DNA of 64,000 nt from positions 124,001 through 188,000 of the forward strand of contig JAPEUQ010000022.1 of the NCBI GenBank assembly GCA_027946365.1, in the 5' to 3' direction. A program made the position numbers and the translations under genes. This document shows positions 36,060 through 46,752 of this stretch, piece by piece (within the stretch, counting starts at the first letter, position 1; the number at the start of each line of letters is the position of its first letter). A model generated the notes under the pieces. That model was not told the DNA's origin. It searched no databases and was given only the letters and a program-made list of their open reading frames with translations. The stretch is from Kalmusia sp. IMI 367209. Taxonomy: Eukaryota; Ascomycota; Dothideomycetes; Pleosporales; Didymosphaeriaceae.

Positions 36060-39000
36060 TCATGCCCGCTCCCCCTTCCTCCCCGTAACCCTTAACCTCT
36101 CCTCTAGGTCTAGGACCGCATCAGCCCATATCGACATAGATTTCTCCTCCTTGACCTTCACACCACAAAAGTTCTCTAAGAATGCACCCATCTTCTCAGC
36201 CTTGTACTTCTCACCGTAGATCAGGTCTGCTTTGGCGCTTACTTCTGTCTCTACACCCTTTGAACTGAGACTCACTCCAATCTCATACGTCACCTTGATC
36301 TTGGTCTGCAAAGTGTGGAGAAGCATGTTAGACGAAACGGCCATGCGTTCATCTGACAGAATAGACTCCTCGGTAATGTAATTTTGCTCTAGCCACCGAA
36401 CACCCTCGGCTACCGCAAGTGCCGTCGTCCAACCATTCTTAACAAGCGTTAGAAGCTCCTTAATGCGCGTCTGAGATTGCGGGATGCAATGCAGGTGGGC
36501 TCGAATCAGCTGAAGGAAGAAACGCTTGCTCGTGGTGAGTGGCCTCGGATGAGGGGTTGCTGAGTCCCCGACGTATGTCAGTGAGATAGACGCGTTGGCG
36601 ATGGTGGAGCTAGTGGCGAATGCAGATGGCTGGAAGTAAAGTTCGAGGTCGTTCAAGTAGGTCATGGTGATCGTATTCGACGAAGCAGAAGTGATGCTCC
36701 ATCCATGGGTCTTTTCCAGTGCGGTGACCTTAGCTTCACAACAGTTAGCACAATATATCTGGAAGGTGCAAGTACGATCATACCGTTTAGCTCCTTGACT
36801 TCAGTTGTTGACCATCCACGACACTCCTCTCGTACGCGCTCAGCAACTTTGATTTCTGCAATACATTCAACCTTGCGGTCTTTGGCGGCCTCGATGCGAG
36901 CTTCCTTTTCAGCAAGCTCTCCTTGCAATTGGCTGACAAGCTGGCGTTTTTCTTCTAACTCGGCATCCAATGCAACAAGTCGGTCTCTTGCTTGTTCCAG
37001 TTCTTCACGATCACAGCTATTGATCTCGTCATGCCGTTGTTGCAGTCGCTGGCATTCCTGATCTAGCCGCTTATGTGTTTCGGTTAGAGAAGGTAGAACT
37101 GTATCCAGAAGCTGTTCCTGTTTCGCTAGAACGGACTCGTCTTTCTTAAACCCGTCCATCGTACTCAGCAAACCCGACTTGAGATCGTGAAGTAGTGTGC
37201 TCCGCCAACCATACCATTCTCCACGGGCTTCCAGGCGCGCATTGGTTTTCAAGTTTTTGAATTGGTTGTCCATGATTATACGTTGATCGGGTGGTGCGGT
37301 GAGGTACTCCGTAAAGAGCGTCGGATTCTCTTCCTCTACATTGGCCTCCATCGTTCGGACGAAGTGACGACCATCCGATATATACTTCTTCATTTCATGG
37401 CAGGCATGCTGATATAATTCGAACTCTGGAAGTGTGCACGCGCCAGCAACGACGTACTGATCAAGAGACTCATCTTTTTCTTCGATTTCCTTGTCGCGAA
37501 ACGTCGCCGGTGCAGCTGTGTGTCGACGCTTGGTAGTGCTCAAGTCCATGAATCGAATTCTAGTCAGGTCTAGGAACTCTTGAAGTGAAATGCGCTCAGC
37601 TTCTTCGACGTCTTCACTAATACTTTCCTCCTCGGGAGCATTTTCTTTCTCTTCTGATTCCACACCGAACGCTACTTTCTTCTTAGGACTCATACTCTTT
37701 CTCGGGGTTGCCTTCTTGGGAGTTGGCGTCTTCCGTTTCGGCGTCGGCTCCTTCTGGGGGGTCTGGGATTTCTTAGGCGTCACTCCCCGCTTCACAGGAG
37801 ATGTTAGAGTCTGTTTTCCTGGCGTCGAGAGCAGCTTGATGCTGTTTGTTAAGATTGCAGTGCTTTTAAGCGTTGGCTCGTCGGGTACCACTGCAAGTGG
37901 ACTGAATTGAACAGCAGACAAGGAAGAACGCCGGCGATTGAGTATGGGAGCTGTGATGGGGTCATCCGGGATGTGCAGCGGCGCATTTCGAGGCTGTTGT
38001 GTAGGCGTCGACACGACGTTTGTGGCCTTCGATGCACTTTGCGTTGCACTTCGTACGAATGGCGAGGGCTCAAAGTCTTCAATGCGCTGCTGCACTGGTC
38101 GGGACTTAGGAGTGGCAACGTCCAGACTCCGACGAGGCTGCCGGGGTGACTTTGAAGGTGTTGTCTTAGGCGCCTTCAGCGGGGTTGACGATGAAGGTGC
38201 ATTTGCGTCTAAAAGATTTGGGCGTCCGGGTGACTTCCTAGGTGACTTGTGAGGTGTGGGAGTCTTTTTGACAGGTGTAGGGCTCGCCATTAGATCCGCA
38301 TCGTCTTGTTCTGATTCTCGCGGACTCTTGCCCAAGCGTCTGATGCCGGGACCCACCACACTGGTGATCTCCATAGACATGTCTGCATCCTCCTCCGAGT
38401 CACTCCCTTGCGAAGCGCGACCTCCATTCGCTAGCTTCACTTCCTTGATGTTCCCTACAGCAACGGTAAAATCCATTGTTTCGTCACCAAATGAGCTGTC
38501 TACACTGGTGCGACTATTGGAGGTTTGTTTGGCCCCTCGTTGAGCTTGACTCTTGATGGCTCCAATAGCCATAGTGAGCTCCATGGTTTGATCGTCCCCG
38601 ACCGAAGTATCTTCGGGAATGCTCTGTTGGCGAAGACTAGCTCTGCGGCTGGACGTGCGCTTTGCTGGGCTTCCTCGCGAAGGCTCAAGCATCGAAACGC
38701 GACGCTTGAGGCTTTTTCTCCGGTTCGCAGGCTCTTTCGTCGAAGCTGTTTGGATGCTGCCGAGAGCCATGGTGAGATCCATGCTCATATCCTCGTCCGA
38801 GCTAGGGCTCGGAGGTTCTCGTTGAGCAATGATACCACCCACAGCGCGCGTAATATCCATGCTCATATCCTCATCAGCGCCCTCGAGCGATCCTGCGGGG
38901 GAATTCGAGAAGGGGTCCTCGTTTTCCTGGTTCTCAAAAGACGTCTGCTGGCTCTTTTTCACCCAAGGCTTGAATGATGCCGTGATGTCGTCGTCTGCAA

Positions 39001-39916
39001 TCACCATAGACATGTCTTCATCATCGTCCAAGTCCAGCATTTGAGTCTCAGCGTGTGCAGCAGCCTGCTGCAGAGCAGCATCCAGCATCCCACTGCTTTG
39101 GGAGTCATCTTGAGACGCTCTTGAATCGTCATCTAGGGCGACTTGGTCTAAATCATCCAGCGGGTTGCCCACGGCCTTGGGGGAGGCATTGTCACCGCTG
39201 AACGGGCTCGACGAAAGGACATCGTCCGGATTGTTGAAGTTCATTGGCGGGACGCCGGAGCTGCGGCGGCGATTCTTCTTCTGGTGCAAGTCGCGCTGGT
39301 TGGCGGGCGAGGATCCGGGCTCTGGTTCGGGTTGTTCGACGCGTTCTGGAGGTGTTGAAGGGGGCTCTTCGCTATCTGAGTCCGGCGCGCTGGCGGACGC
39401 TTGCGATACGGCGGACGCTCGTCGCGTTGCGTCCGAACCTGCGGACGACGATGTCGCGTCGCCCATGATAACCTCATCGTGCCATGTGTGCAGCGTTGCT
39501 TCCGGGGCGAAGGATACGCGTCGCCTTGCTAGGAGCCTGTCAGCGCCCAAATTTCCATGCCGAGTGTGCGCGTATCATACCAAGCGACTTGCGACGCGCT
39601 TCACGTCGCTTCTTCTCGTCTTCGTCATTGGACGCAAGTATCGACTTGACCGCTGGTATGAAGGCAGACTGCGCGCAGTTAGCGTATGATCACCATTTTT
39701 AAGCGCATACGTAGCGATTACCTTGCGCCGGTTTCCACTGCTCTCCTTTAACACCGGCTCATTGAGGGCTCCAAGGCCGCCGGGGCCGATGCTCTTGCTG
39801 CGCTTCTTGCGCGTCGACTTTTGGGGAGACTTTTTCGGTGACAGAGCGGGCGCCTTGAAGGACGGGCCAGCAAATAGCCCATCTGCAATGTTTTCTTTGG
39901 CGTCGTCGCTCGCCAT
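36060..39916 (-). CDS. spc7: Spc7/KNL1 kinetochore protein
   Basis: Four exons on the minus strand: 39916-39722, 39668-39581, 39528-36784 and 36733-36060, giving 1233 aa. It is the scaffold of the KMN network at the outer kinetochore. A PP1-docking RVSF motif (about residues 98-101) lies in the typical RRVSFAPEATLHTW context. Six MELT-like repeats follow between about residues 265 and 485 (DMSMVI, DMSMDIT, DMSMDLT, TMELT, TMDFT, DMSMEIT), the Mps1-phosphorylated sites for Bub3-Bub1. A basic SPKK/TPKK-rich middle, a long coiled coil (about 800-1000) and a C-terminal RWD-type Spc7 domain complete it. Exon 3's acceptor was placed at 39529 because only that site yields SLARRRVSF in frame. Length is usual for fungi. 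Confidence 0.95.
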
Positions 39917-40404
39917 GGTGCGCAGGTTGGCAAAGGTGATAGTGACGGTGGAGTCGTGCCTCGCTTGAGCCGGAAAGCGTAAACAAACACTTGGGTCCGT
40001 GCACGCTCTACCCTGTTTGAGTACCCTGGTTGGGTACCACGAGCATGACCAACTTCAGTAACATTTCAAATCATGCGAGCAATCAAATTCTCGTAAAGGT
40101 CTACGAAAGCTCGAGTGCAATCCTTTCTAGGAGAGCTCATTGCACGAGAACAGCGCAATTAGAGACGGTACTTTATTCGGCTCTAGGCACGCCGTGCTAA
40201 AGCCTTACCGATATGATGCAGCACGCCCGATATATAGCCACCAGCGAAGAACGAGCAAGCCACCATGTGCGTTAATATTTTCATTGGGTATTCGAAACAA
40301 AATACAAGAATGGATATCCTGGTCACAAAACCTGTACCTCTTCCGCGTCCTATATCCTCCTTTTTGTAATTATTTTTGACATATTACCAAGCTCCAAAAG
40401 TCTA
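39917..40404. other. Promoter of spc7 and 3' flank of the Mid2/WSC-like gene
   Basis: 488 bp without a supported gene. The spc7 promoter lies at its left. The right part, ending at 40404, is the 3' flank of the minus-strand membrane protein. Confidence 0.5.
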
Positions 40405-41540
40405 TCATCGGGTAGTTGGAGGCGCCAACTCAGGCAATTCCTGTACCGACACCCCCATATGCGGCTGCGCCTGGGGCTGCGCCTGCATCGGCATCTGCAC
40501 CGTCCCTACGCCCGGAGGCGGCCCAGCATATTGCGGATACACCACGCCTTCCTGTGGCTTAGGAGTTTGGCCATAGTAGTTCTGTGCATCGTACGCCGTC
40601 ATGTTAGGCGACACGGGATGCTGTCCTGGACTTGCTCCGTTGCCATATGATTGTTGTTGCTGCAGAGGATAGCTCATCTGCTGGGGCGGGTAGCCAGGCT
40701 GCAGTTGAGGGCCCTGGGGCGCGGGTTGATATGCTTGTGGTTTGTTCTGTTGGCGTTGGCGCCAGAGGTAGAAAGCCATTCCGGCTACTGCCAAAAGGCC
40801 TACGACACCGATCACAACGCCGGCGATCCAGGCTTTGCTTGATCCTTTCTCTTTTGGTTCGGGAGTGGGAGTCGATGTGGGATCTGTGGTCTGCGATGCG
40901 ACGGTCGTGGTGCCTGAGGAGGCTGGACTCGCGGTCTCGGAACTGGACACAGTGGAGGAGTCTGAGGAAGATTCGGTCGATGACTCGGTAGATGATGACG
41001 AGGCCGTGGTCGCGTCTTCGATCAAGGTGCCTGTCGGTTGCTCACGGTAGAAGAGGAGATAAGGACGATCCATGCAGTGGAACCACCTCAAGCTGTTGGA
41101 GTCTGCCGTATTGGCCGTGTAGACAATGTCGTAGTCGCATGTTGTTGCGCATGATGATGACCCGCCCTGTGAGTAAAGTGTAACACCAGAGCATGAAGTC
41201 CAATACGCTGTTGGGCACACAGCCGAGAGATACGACGAGTCGTCCGAGCACCAATCTACCAGCGTGCTATCCCGAAGGGTCAGCCTAGAGCCTGACTTCT
41301 GCGATGATGTAACTGAAGGTATCAGTCAGCGCATTCCATGATTATACGAAGAGGAGTTCACTTACTAACAGAGTTCCCGTTTCCATCAGTTGTGTAATAG
41401 TAGCCAACGAAGTCAATAGGCGCCTCGCGAGGCCATAACTCAGCGCGCTGAGTGATCATAGGATGCGGCGCATCGACGGGGGAAGCTTCGACTCTCGCAA
41501 ACAACTCCAACAACAACGCGAACGGGAGAAGCGCAAACAT
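40405..41540 (-). CDS. Mid2/WSC-like single-pass membrane protein
   Basis: Two exons on the minus strand, 41540-41366 and 41312-40405, giving 360 aa. The order is: signal peptide (MFALLPFALLLELFARVEA), a Cys-containing ectodomain of about 120 residues with seven or eight cysteines, a Ser/Thr-rich mucin-like stem (SSSSTESSTESSSDSS and following), one transmembrane segment (WIAGVVIGVVGLLAVAGMAFYLW), and a cytoplasmic tail rich in Pro, Gln and Tyr. This is the build of fungal cell-surface sensors such as Wsc and Mid2, which report wall stress to the Rho1/PKC pathway. I cannot assign it to either family, because the canonical WSC eight-Cys pattern is not fully matched. The start is the first ATG giving a signal peptide. 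Confidence 0.75.
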
Positions 41541-42726
41541 AGCGACTGAATTAACGAACGTGAGAACGAAGAACAACGGTCAGCCCTCGGAAGGGGAAAA
41601 TGGTAGGAACTTGAAGGGAATCAGAAGGGGACTTCAGCCCCAGAATAGCACGCCTAGCCCTAATTTCAGAGACCAGGATTCGCGCCCATGCACAAGCGAA
41701 CCTGATTGTATGATGGCGGGATTGGCGTTGCCCATGCGGCGCCCCCATCTGAAGTATCGCACGGTTTGTATCCCTGTCAATGAGGCTGAGGCATTGTTGA
41801 CACCCGAGAAGGTCAGCGCTGGCCGCATGCTCATGCAAATTGATCCCGTCTTAGGGGCTGTGCGCTTGCATCGCGAAAATCTCCCGAGAAGAGGAGCCCT
41901 ATGAATGAACAAGACGGCTGGGCAATCGGCGCTGCTGCTGCGGGAAACCCTCCAAGGGCCTTGCGGCGTGTAGCATGAATGGACCGAACATCGAGCTAGC
42001 CCCCAGGAATGTTGTGATTCGACAGATCGCTCGCGTACGCAGGGGCTTAGATGCTCTAGCCTTGAGAACGCCCGCTTGGCATTCCCTGAATGATGCGGGT
42101 TTATCGAGCAAGAAGAGAATGGCCTAGTTCGCGGAGGACGCCTTGGATTTGAAACGAATCACATCTCTGAGCCACGTGCGGAGTCTTACTCTCTTCCATC
42201 GTTGTGCCCGAGGGGAGGTCGCAACGACTTTCGCGAGCAGTATAGCAGTGAGATTCTTGTGGAACCAATGGGTCGTGCCGCTCCTCGGTTATCTTGTCCC
42301 ATCGCGGAAGCGCTTCGTTCAGGTGTATCTCCACCAGCCGCCCAACAGATATGGAGTTGTGGCATTAGAAATGACAGCCTCCACCGAGATCCCTTCACAT
42401 TCAATTAACCTCCAAGGCTCAAAGGCCTTCACGATTGCCCGCTTGATCAGATGGGATTTAGTTACCGATATCGTAAGTTGGGTGGGACTGCAGAAACAAG
42501 GCTGAAATGAGGTTGGGGGCTAAATGGATTTAAGGTTCTCTTGGACGGTCTGTGCGCCCTCTGAGTTCCAACATAGGAATGTTGCCGACATTTCGCGATA
42601 CATAACATGGTCGAACGAACGAACGAACGCGACATTCCTGATGTGTTTGAAAGGAACCAAGCTTTGCTACTATCTACCATAAGCATGTATTCATAATGTA
42701 TTTACAAGTAATGCCTCGGTTCATCT
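41541..42726. other. Intergenic 1.2 kb
   Basis: This is the promoter of the Mid2/WSC-like gene and the 3' flank of the acid phosphatase gene. Open frames on both strands at 41452-41904 overlap the promoter and have no domain. A short (CGAA)n repeat is at 42612-42629. No RNA gene seen. Confidence 0.45.
42612..42629. repeat. (CGAA)n tetranucleotide repeat
   Basis: Four and a half CGAA units in a row in the 3' flank of the acid phosphatase gene. Short, and probably of no function. Confidence 0.9.
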
Positions 42727-43965
42727 CTACCACTTTGTCTTTTTTGCCCGGATGAACTCGGCGTCTGGGTGAAGCCCATCTGGAACCTCCAGAGCCGTGG
42801 TGTACGCCGACTGCTTCTCCAGCGAGTCCCATGTACTCTTGACCACGGGGGCAACCTTCCTTCCATTGTGTTCCAGCTTTGTACCTGGCACCGGCCAAGG
42901 AACGGACGAGTTCTTGTTATTCAATTTGCCCGCATAACTGACGTTCCAATACATCTGGCTAAGTGGGGTTTTACCAGACCAGCTGCGGACGCTATCGCCT
43001 GTCTTTTGTGCAACGAAGTCGATCACGTTGGCACCAACGTCCCAGCGTCCGAGTGTATCGAGGCCCCAGTTTGCCTGAACAGTCGCAATCTCAGAGTAGT
43101 GGTTGTAAAAGTTGCTATCTGTTGTGCCTATGAGGTTCGTAGGCACGGCATCGCCAAGGAGGATACCAACGATGCGGTTCTGCTGCGTGTAAGTATGGTT
43201 CTCGTCGAAAGTGACAAGAACCAGGGTGTTCTTCATGAAGTTCTTGTTGTTAAGAAGCGGCTCGAGGAATTTACGGGTCCAGGTACCGGCGACTGTGACT
43301 GTGGAGTCGTGACCATCGCTTGTCATATTCGGCGTGATAAACATCCATTGCGGCAACGCATCTGCTTGGAGCTCTTGCTGAAAGAGGGTCAAGTTTTTAA
43401 TCTGAGCCAAGCGGCTGGCTTTGTTCGCAACAGAGTCATACAGAACCGGAGGGTTGTGCTTGCGCACATAGTCGTTTGCTCCAGTCTTCTGGTTACGATA
43501 TTCGAACCCAGTAAAGCCTGTATAAGGCATGTCTTCCTGATAGGCCCCCCAACTGATGCCCTTCGCCTCCAAGAGGTCTACGATGGTGGACACGTTCGAC
43601 GGGATCGCAGTCAAGTCATCGTGATTGATGCCGTAGTAGTCGCCTGAGATTGAAGCCGCATAGTTGCACATGCTAGGATGCTAAATTCGCGATAACAAGG
43701 TTAGTCTGAATAAGAAAAAAAGCTGAGAGTTGGTCTGAAGTACCGTGACAGCAAAATGGTTTGAAAGCGTGATGCCTTTTGTCGCAAGCCATTTCAAGCT
43801 AGGGTCCCCGATCGCAAGGTCGTAGTCGGTGTTCTCCAGCCAGACGATAGCAATACGGTCGAAAGCCTTGCCCTTTACCCAATCCGAGGTTTTGTACGGC
43901 TTGCTCGGGTGTGCGACGCCACTGCTGGCGAGCAGTGACAGCGATAGAAGCAACGCTGAAAACAT
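42727..43965 (-). CDS. Secreted acid phosphatase, phosphoesterase family
   Basis: Two exons on the minus strand, 43965-43744 and 43680-42727, giving 391 aa. An open frame extends upstream without ATG; I start at MFSALLLSLSLLASSGVAHP, which is a clear signal peptide. It belongs to the PF04185 phosphoesterase/acid phosphatase family: the IVWLENTDYDLA start strand, FAVTHPSMCNY (the family's HPS motif), SGDYYGINHDD, GAYQEDMPYTGF, and the late TFDENHTYTQQNRI. It releases orthophosphate from organic phosphates outside the cell; filamentous-fungal relatives are induced by phosphate starvation. Multiple N-glycosylation sites. Divergent from the multicopper oxidase, with a CACGTG hexamer between them. 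Confidence 0.92.
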
Positions 43966-44566
43966 GTCGACCTGGTTACGCTCCAACACAGACAAAACAA
44001 GAACGAAAGAACTCCGTAACGACTGAGGAGAGAAGTGCAGTCGACAACACGGCAGGTAATGGGCAAAGGGCCAATAATGAGTCCTCCATTATGAGTTTTC
44101 CAACTCAGTTACTTCCCCTCCCGACAAGTGTCGTCAAAAGCCGAAGATCATGTCCGGATGCTTGCGCACGACATGCATATCTACCTATCAGGGGAGACGT
44201 ATATAGCACATGGCAGTTTGGACCCTGGATCGTGCATTGCAGTTAAGCGTTTGTGGGAAGGTGCTTGTATACGCTTGTGGAAGGCGTGTTGCAGGCGTTT
44301 ATCCTTATTGGATGACTTGGCAAGCCTCGGCGTGATCTTCTTCCTAGGGTCACCCCCAACGGTCACCCCGGCAAAATGATAGATTGCGCCGCACGTGCGC
44401 CATTGCCGAGTCCTCGTGTGGCAACTTCATCAATTGTCTTTGAACGACGTGGTCTCGTGAGGAGGTCTTGAAACTCACCACGACTGTGCAATTTTAAGCT
44501 TAGAAAAAATCCATGAAGATTGTGGCCCGTTGACGAAGAGGAGGACGAGATAATTAAAGGTTCGTC
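43966..44566. promoter_or_regulatory. Bidirectional promoter, acid phosphatase / multicopper oxidase
   Basis: The 601 bp between two divergent ATGs. A CCAAT pentamer is at about 44070. A CACGTG hexamer (44392-44397, in a GCACGTGC context) lies 427 bp before the phosphatase ATG; this core is bound by Pho4/NUC-1-type bHLH activators of phosphate-repressible genes. I see no other convincing operator. Confidence 0.45.
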
Positions 44567-46752
44567 ATGGTCCGGCAGGAGGTATTGCAATTAGGCGAAA
44601 GAAAAGATGATGTCCTCGAAGAAGAGCGTGCTGGACTACTCGGGGGAGCAGAACACGCGGAGCAAGCCGGTCAGATCTCGGAAGAGGATGAGTATGGATC
44701 ATACAGCAAGTATGAGAGCACATCAACCGTTCAACGCTTGCGAAAGAACTGGCTAAGGTATGCTACTTAAGCACGTATTGTTTTGGACCTATGTTAATGC
44801 ATACGAACCTTTTAGGATAATTGTTGTTACACTTCTCCTGGCTTGGACGCTTGGTTTTCTCGCCCACTCATTTCTTCCTCGTAGTGACGCGCAATCGCGA
44901 AGTAAAGTCGCCCAGCTACGTCCAGAAGAAGATTATATCCTAGACTCGAAATGGGATTCCAGCTCTTCACCGACCACGAGAGAGTACCACTGGACTATCG
45001 CGGAGCATGATCTAAACCCAGACGGCGTTTACAGACCAATGACCCTCATCAATGGCATGTTTCCTGGCCCGCTAATCGAATGCAACGAAGGCGATGAGAT
45101 AGTGGTCCATGTACGAAATGAAGCATCAAACGCCACCTCGATCCATTGGCATGGTATGTACCAGAATGGTTCGAACTGGATGGACGGCACTGTCGGTATC
45201 ACACAATGTCCAATCGCGCCTGGTTACTCCTTCACCTATCGCTTTAACGTTACCGGCCAGACAGGCACATATTGGTACCACAGTCATATGGCTATGCAAG
45301 CTTCGGATGGACTAGTAGGACCTATTGTCATCCATGCCAAAGATGGTGAGGATCAGCGGGTACAAAAGGTACCCTACAGCCAGGATAGAGTTGTTATGGT
45401 TTCGGACCATTACTATGATTGTGAGTTGATTCTAATCTCCAGACATGCGGCTCCAGACTAACACAGGTCTCCATCTAGTATCCTCGAAACTGCTTATGGA
45501 ATATCTTGCTCCTGGCAACGAAAACGAGGAACCAGTACCGCAGTCAGCCCTGATCAATGGGTGAGTCATTCCAAGGTATCCAATGCACTCACAGCAGATA
45601 CTGACCACGGCGCACCATTATAGGCGTGGATATCGCAATTGTGCAGACTTACCGAATCGCAACTGCTCCGCCACTGATAGATCGAATGCACTCTTGGACC
45701 TTTCGACCGAACACAACACTCGCCTACGCTTCATCAATGTAGGAGCCTTCGCCGAATTCCAGATTCAAATCGACGAACACGAGTTTTTCCTTACAGAAGT
45801 CGATGGTGTCGACGTGTACCCACAATCTATCCACCGTCTTAACATCAATCCCGCTCAGCGGTACAGCATCGTGGTGCCGCCACCACCGCCAGAAGAAAAT
45901 AAAGACCTATATTGGATGAGAGCACGTATGATCAGTCACTGCTTCGCATACGAAGAGTCAGAGTTGAAAGAAGAAGTGCGCGCTGTCGTCCGTTACAAAT
46001 CGCCGAGCGTGGCTGCCGAGCCTCAAAGTAAAGACTGGCCGGAGATCATCGAACTCGAATGCCGCGATCTCAATACGAGTACCTTGAAGCCCGTTCAAGC
46101 CATCGCAGCACCTGAAAAGGCAGACGATCAGGTCTACCTACGGTCAAGCTTTCAAATCAAGGACTGGCGGCTCAGTCGTGGCTTCTTCAATGACAGCTCC
46201 TATCGTGCCAACATTTCTCACCCAACACTGAATACGCTCATCTCCGCGTACGAACAGAAGCAAGAGCCACATATGTACCTCTTGTCCTACCCATTCGGTG
46301 TCAATGAAGGCTTCGACCCAGCGCACACTCTCGTCTACCAAACGACCTCGATCCGCACCATAGACATCCTCATCCAAAACCTGGACGATGGGAATCATCC
46401 TGTACATCTCCACGGGTATAAATTCTTCGTGTTGGCGTCTGGTCACGGGTACCCTCCCGAAAACCTATACGACACGCTTGACTTCACGAACCCGCTGCGA
46501 CGTGACACGGCCAGTGTAGAAGCTTTCGGATGGACGTTGATCAGGTTCGTTGCTGACAACCCCGGCGTGTGGGCATTTCATTGCCATCTTGGATGGCACA
46601 ATGAAGCGGGACTGCTGATGCAGTTTGTGACCAAGGCGGACGAGATCGCCAACTGGGCACTTCCGGCAGATGTCAAAAAGCTCTGTGCAGCTCAAGGTAT
46701 TGAAAAGGGCGCAGGCCCTGACGACGAGATGTGGTTCGGTACGTGGGACTGA
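44567..46752 (+). CDS. Membrane-anchored multicopper oxidase (laccase/ferroxidase-like)
   Basis: Four exons, 44567-44757, 44816-45420, 45479-45560 and 45624-46752, giving 668 aa. The N-terminus is a 63-residue acidic cytosolic segment (LEEERAGLLGG), followed by one transmembrane helix (IIVVTLLLAWTLGFLAHSFL), so it is a type II membrane protein with the catalytic part outside. All four copper-ligand motifs are present: HWHG, WYHSH, HPVHLH and HCHLGWHNEAGL, so T1 and T2/T3 sites look complete. Ferroxidases such as Fet3 are type I with a C-terminal anchor; this layout instead fits the ascomycete laccase-like group with an N-terminal anchor. The substrate may be Fe(II) or phenols. No iron permease gene is adjacent in this window. 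Exon 3 could also begin at 45467 with four extra residues. Confidence 0.9.

Noticed and set aside
41452..41904. 150-codon plus-strand frame over the promoter of the Mid2/WSC-like gene.
   Set aside because: Overlaps the antisense first exon of a better-supported gene and has no domain.
46384..46420. HLHGY in the multicopper oxidase looked like loss of a copper ligand (HLHGH is common).
   Set aside because: The ligands in this motif are the His of H-P-x-H-L-H; the residue two positions later varies (Phe or Tyr in plant laccases). All ligands are present.
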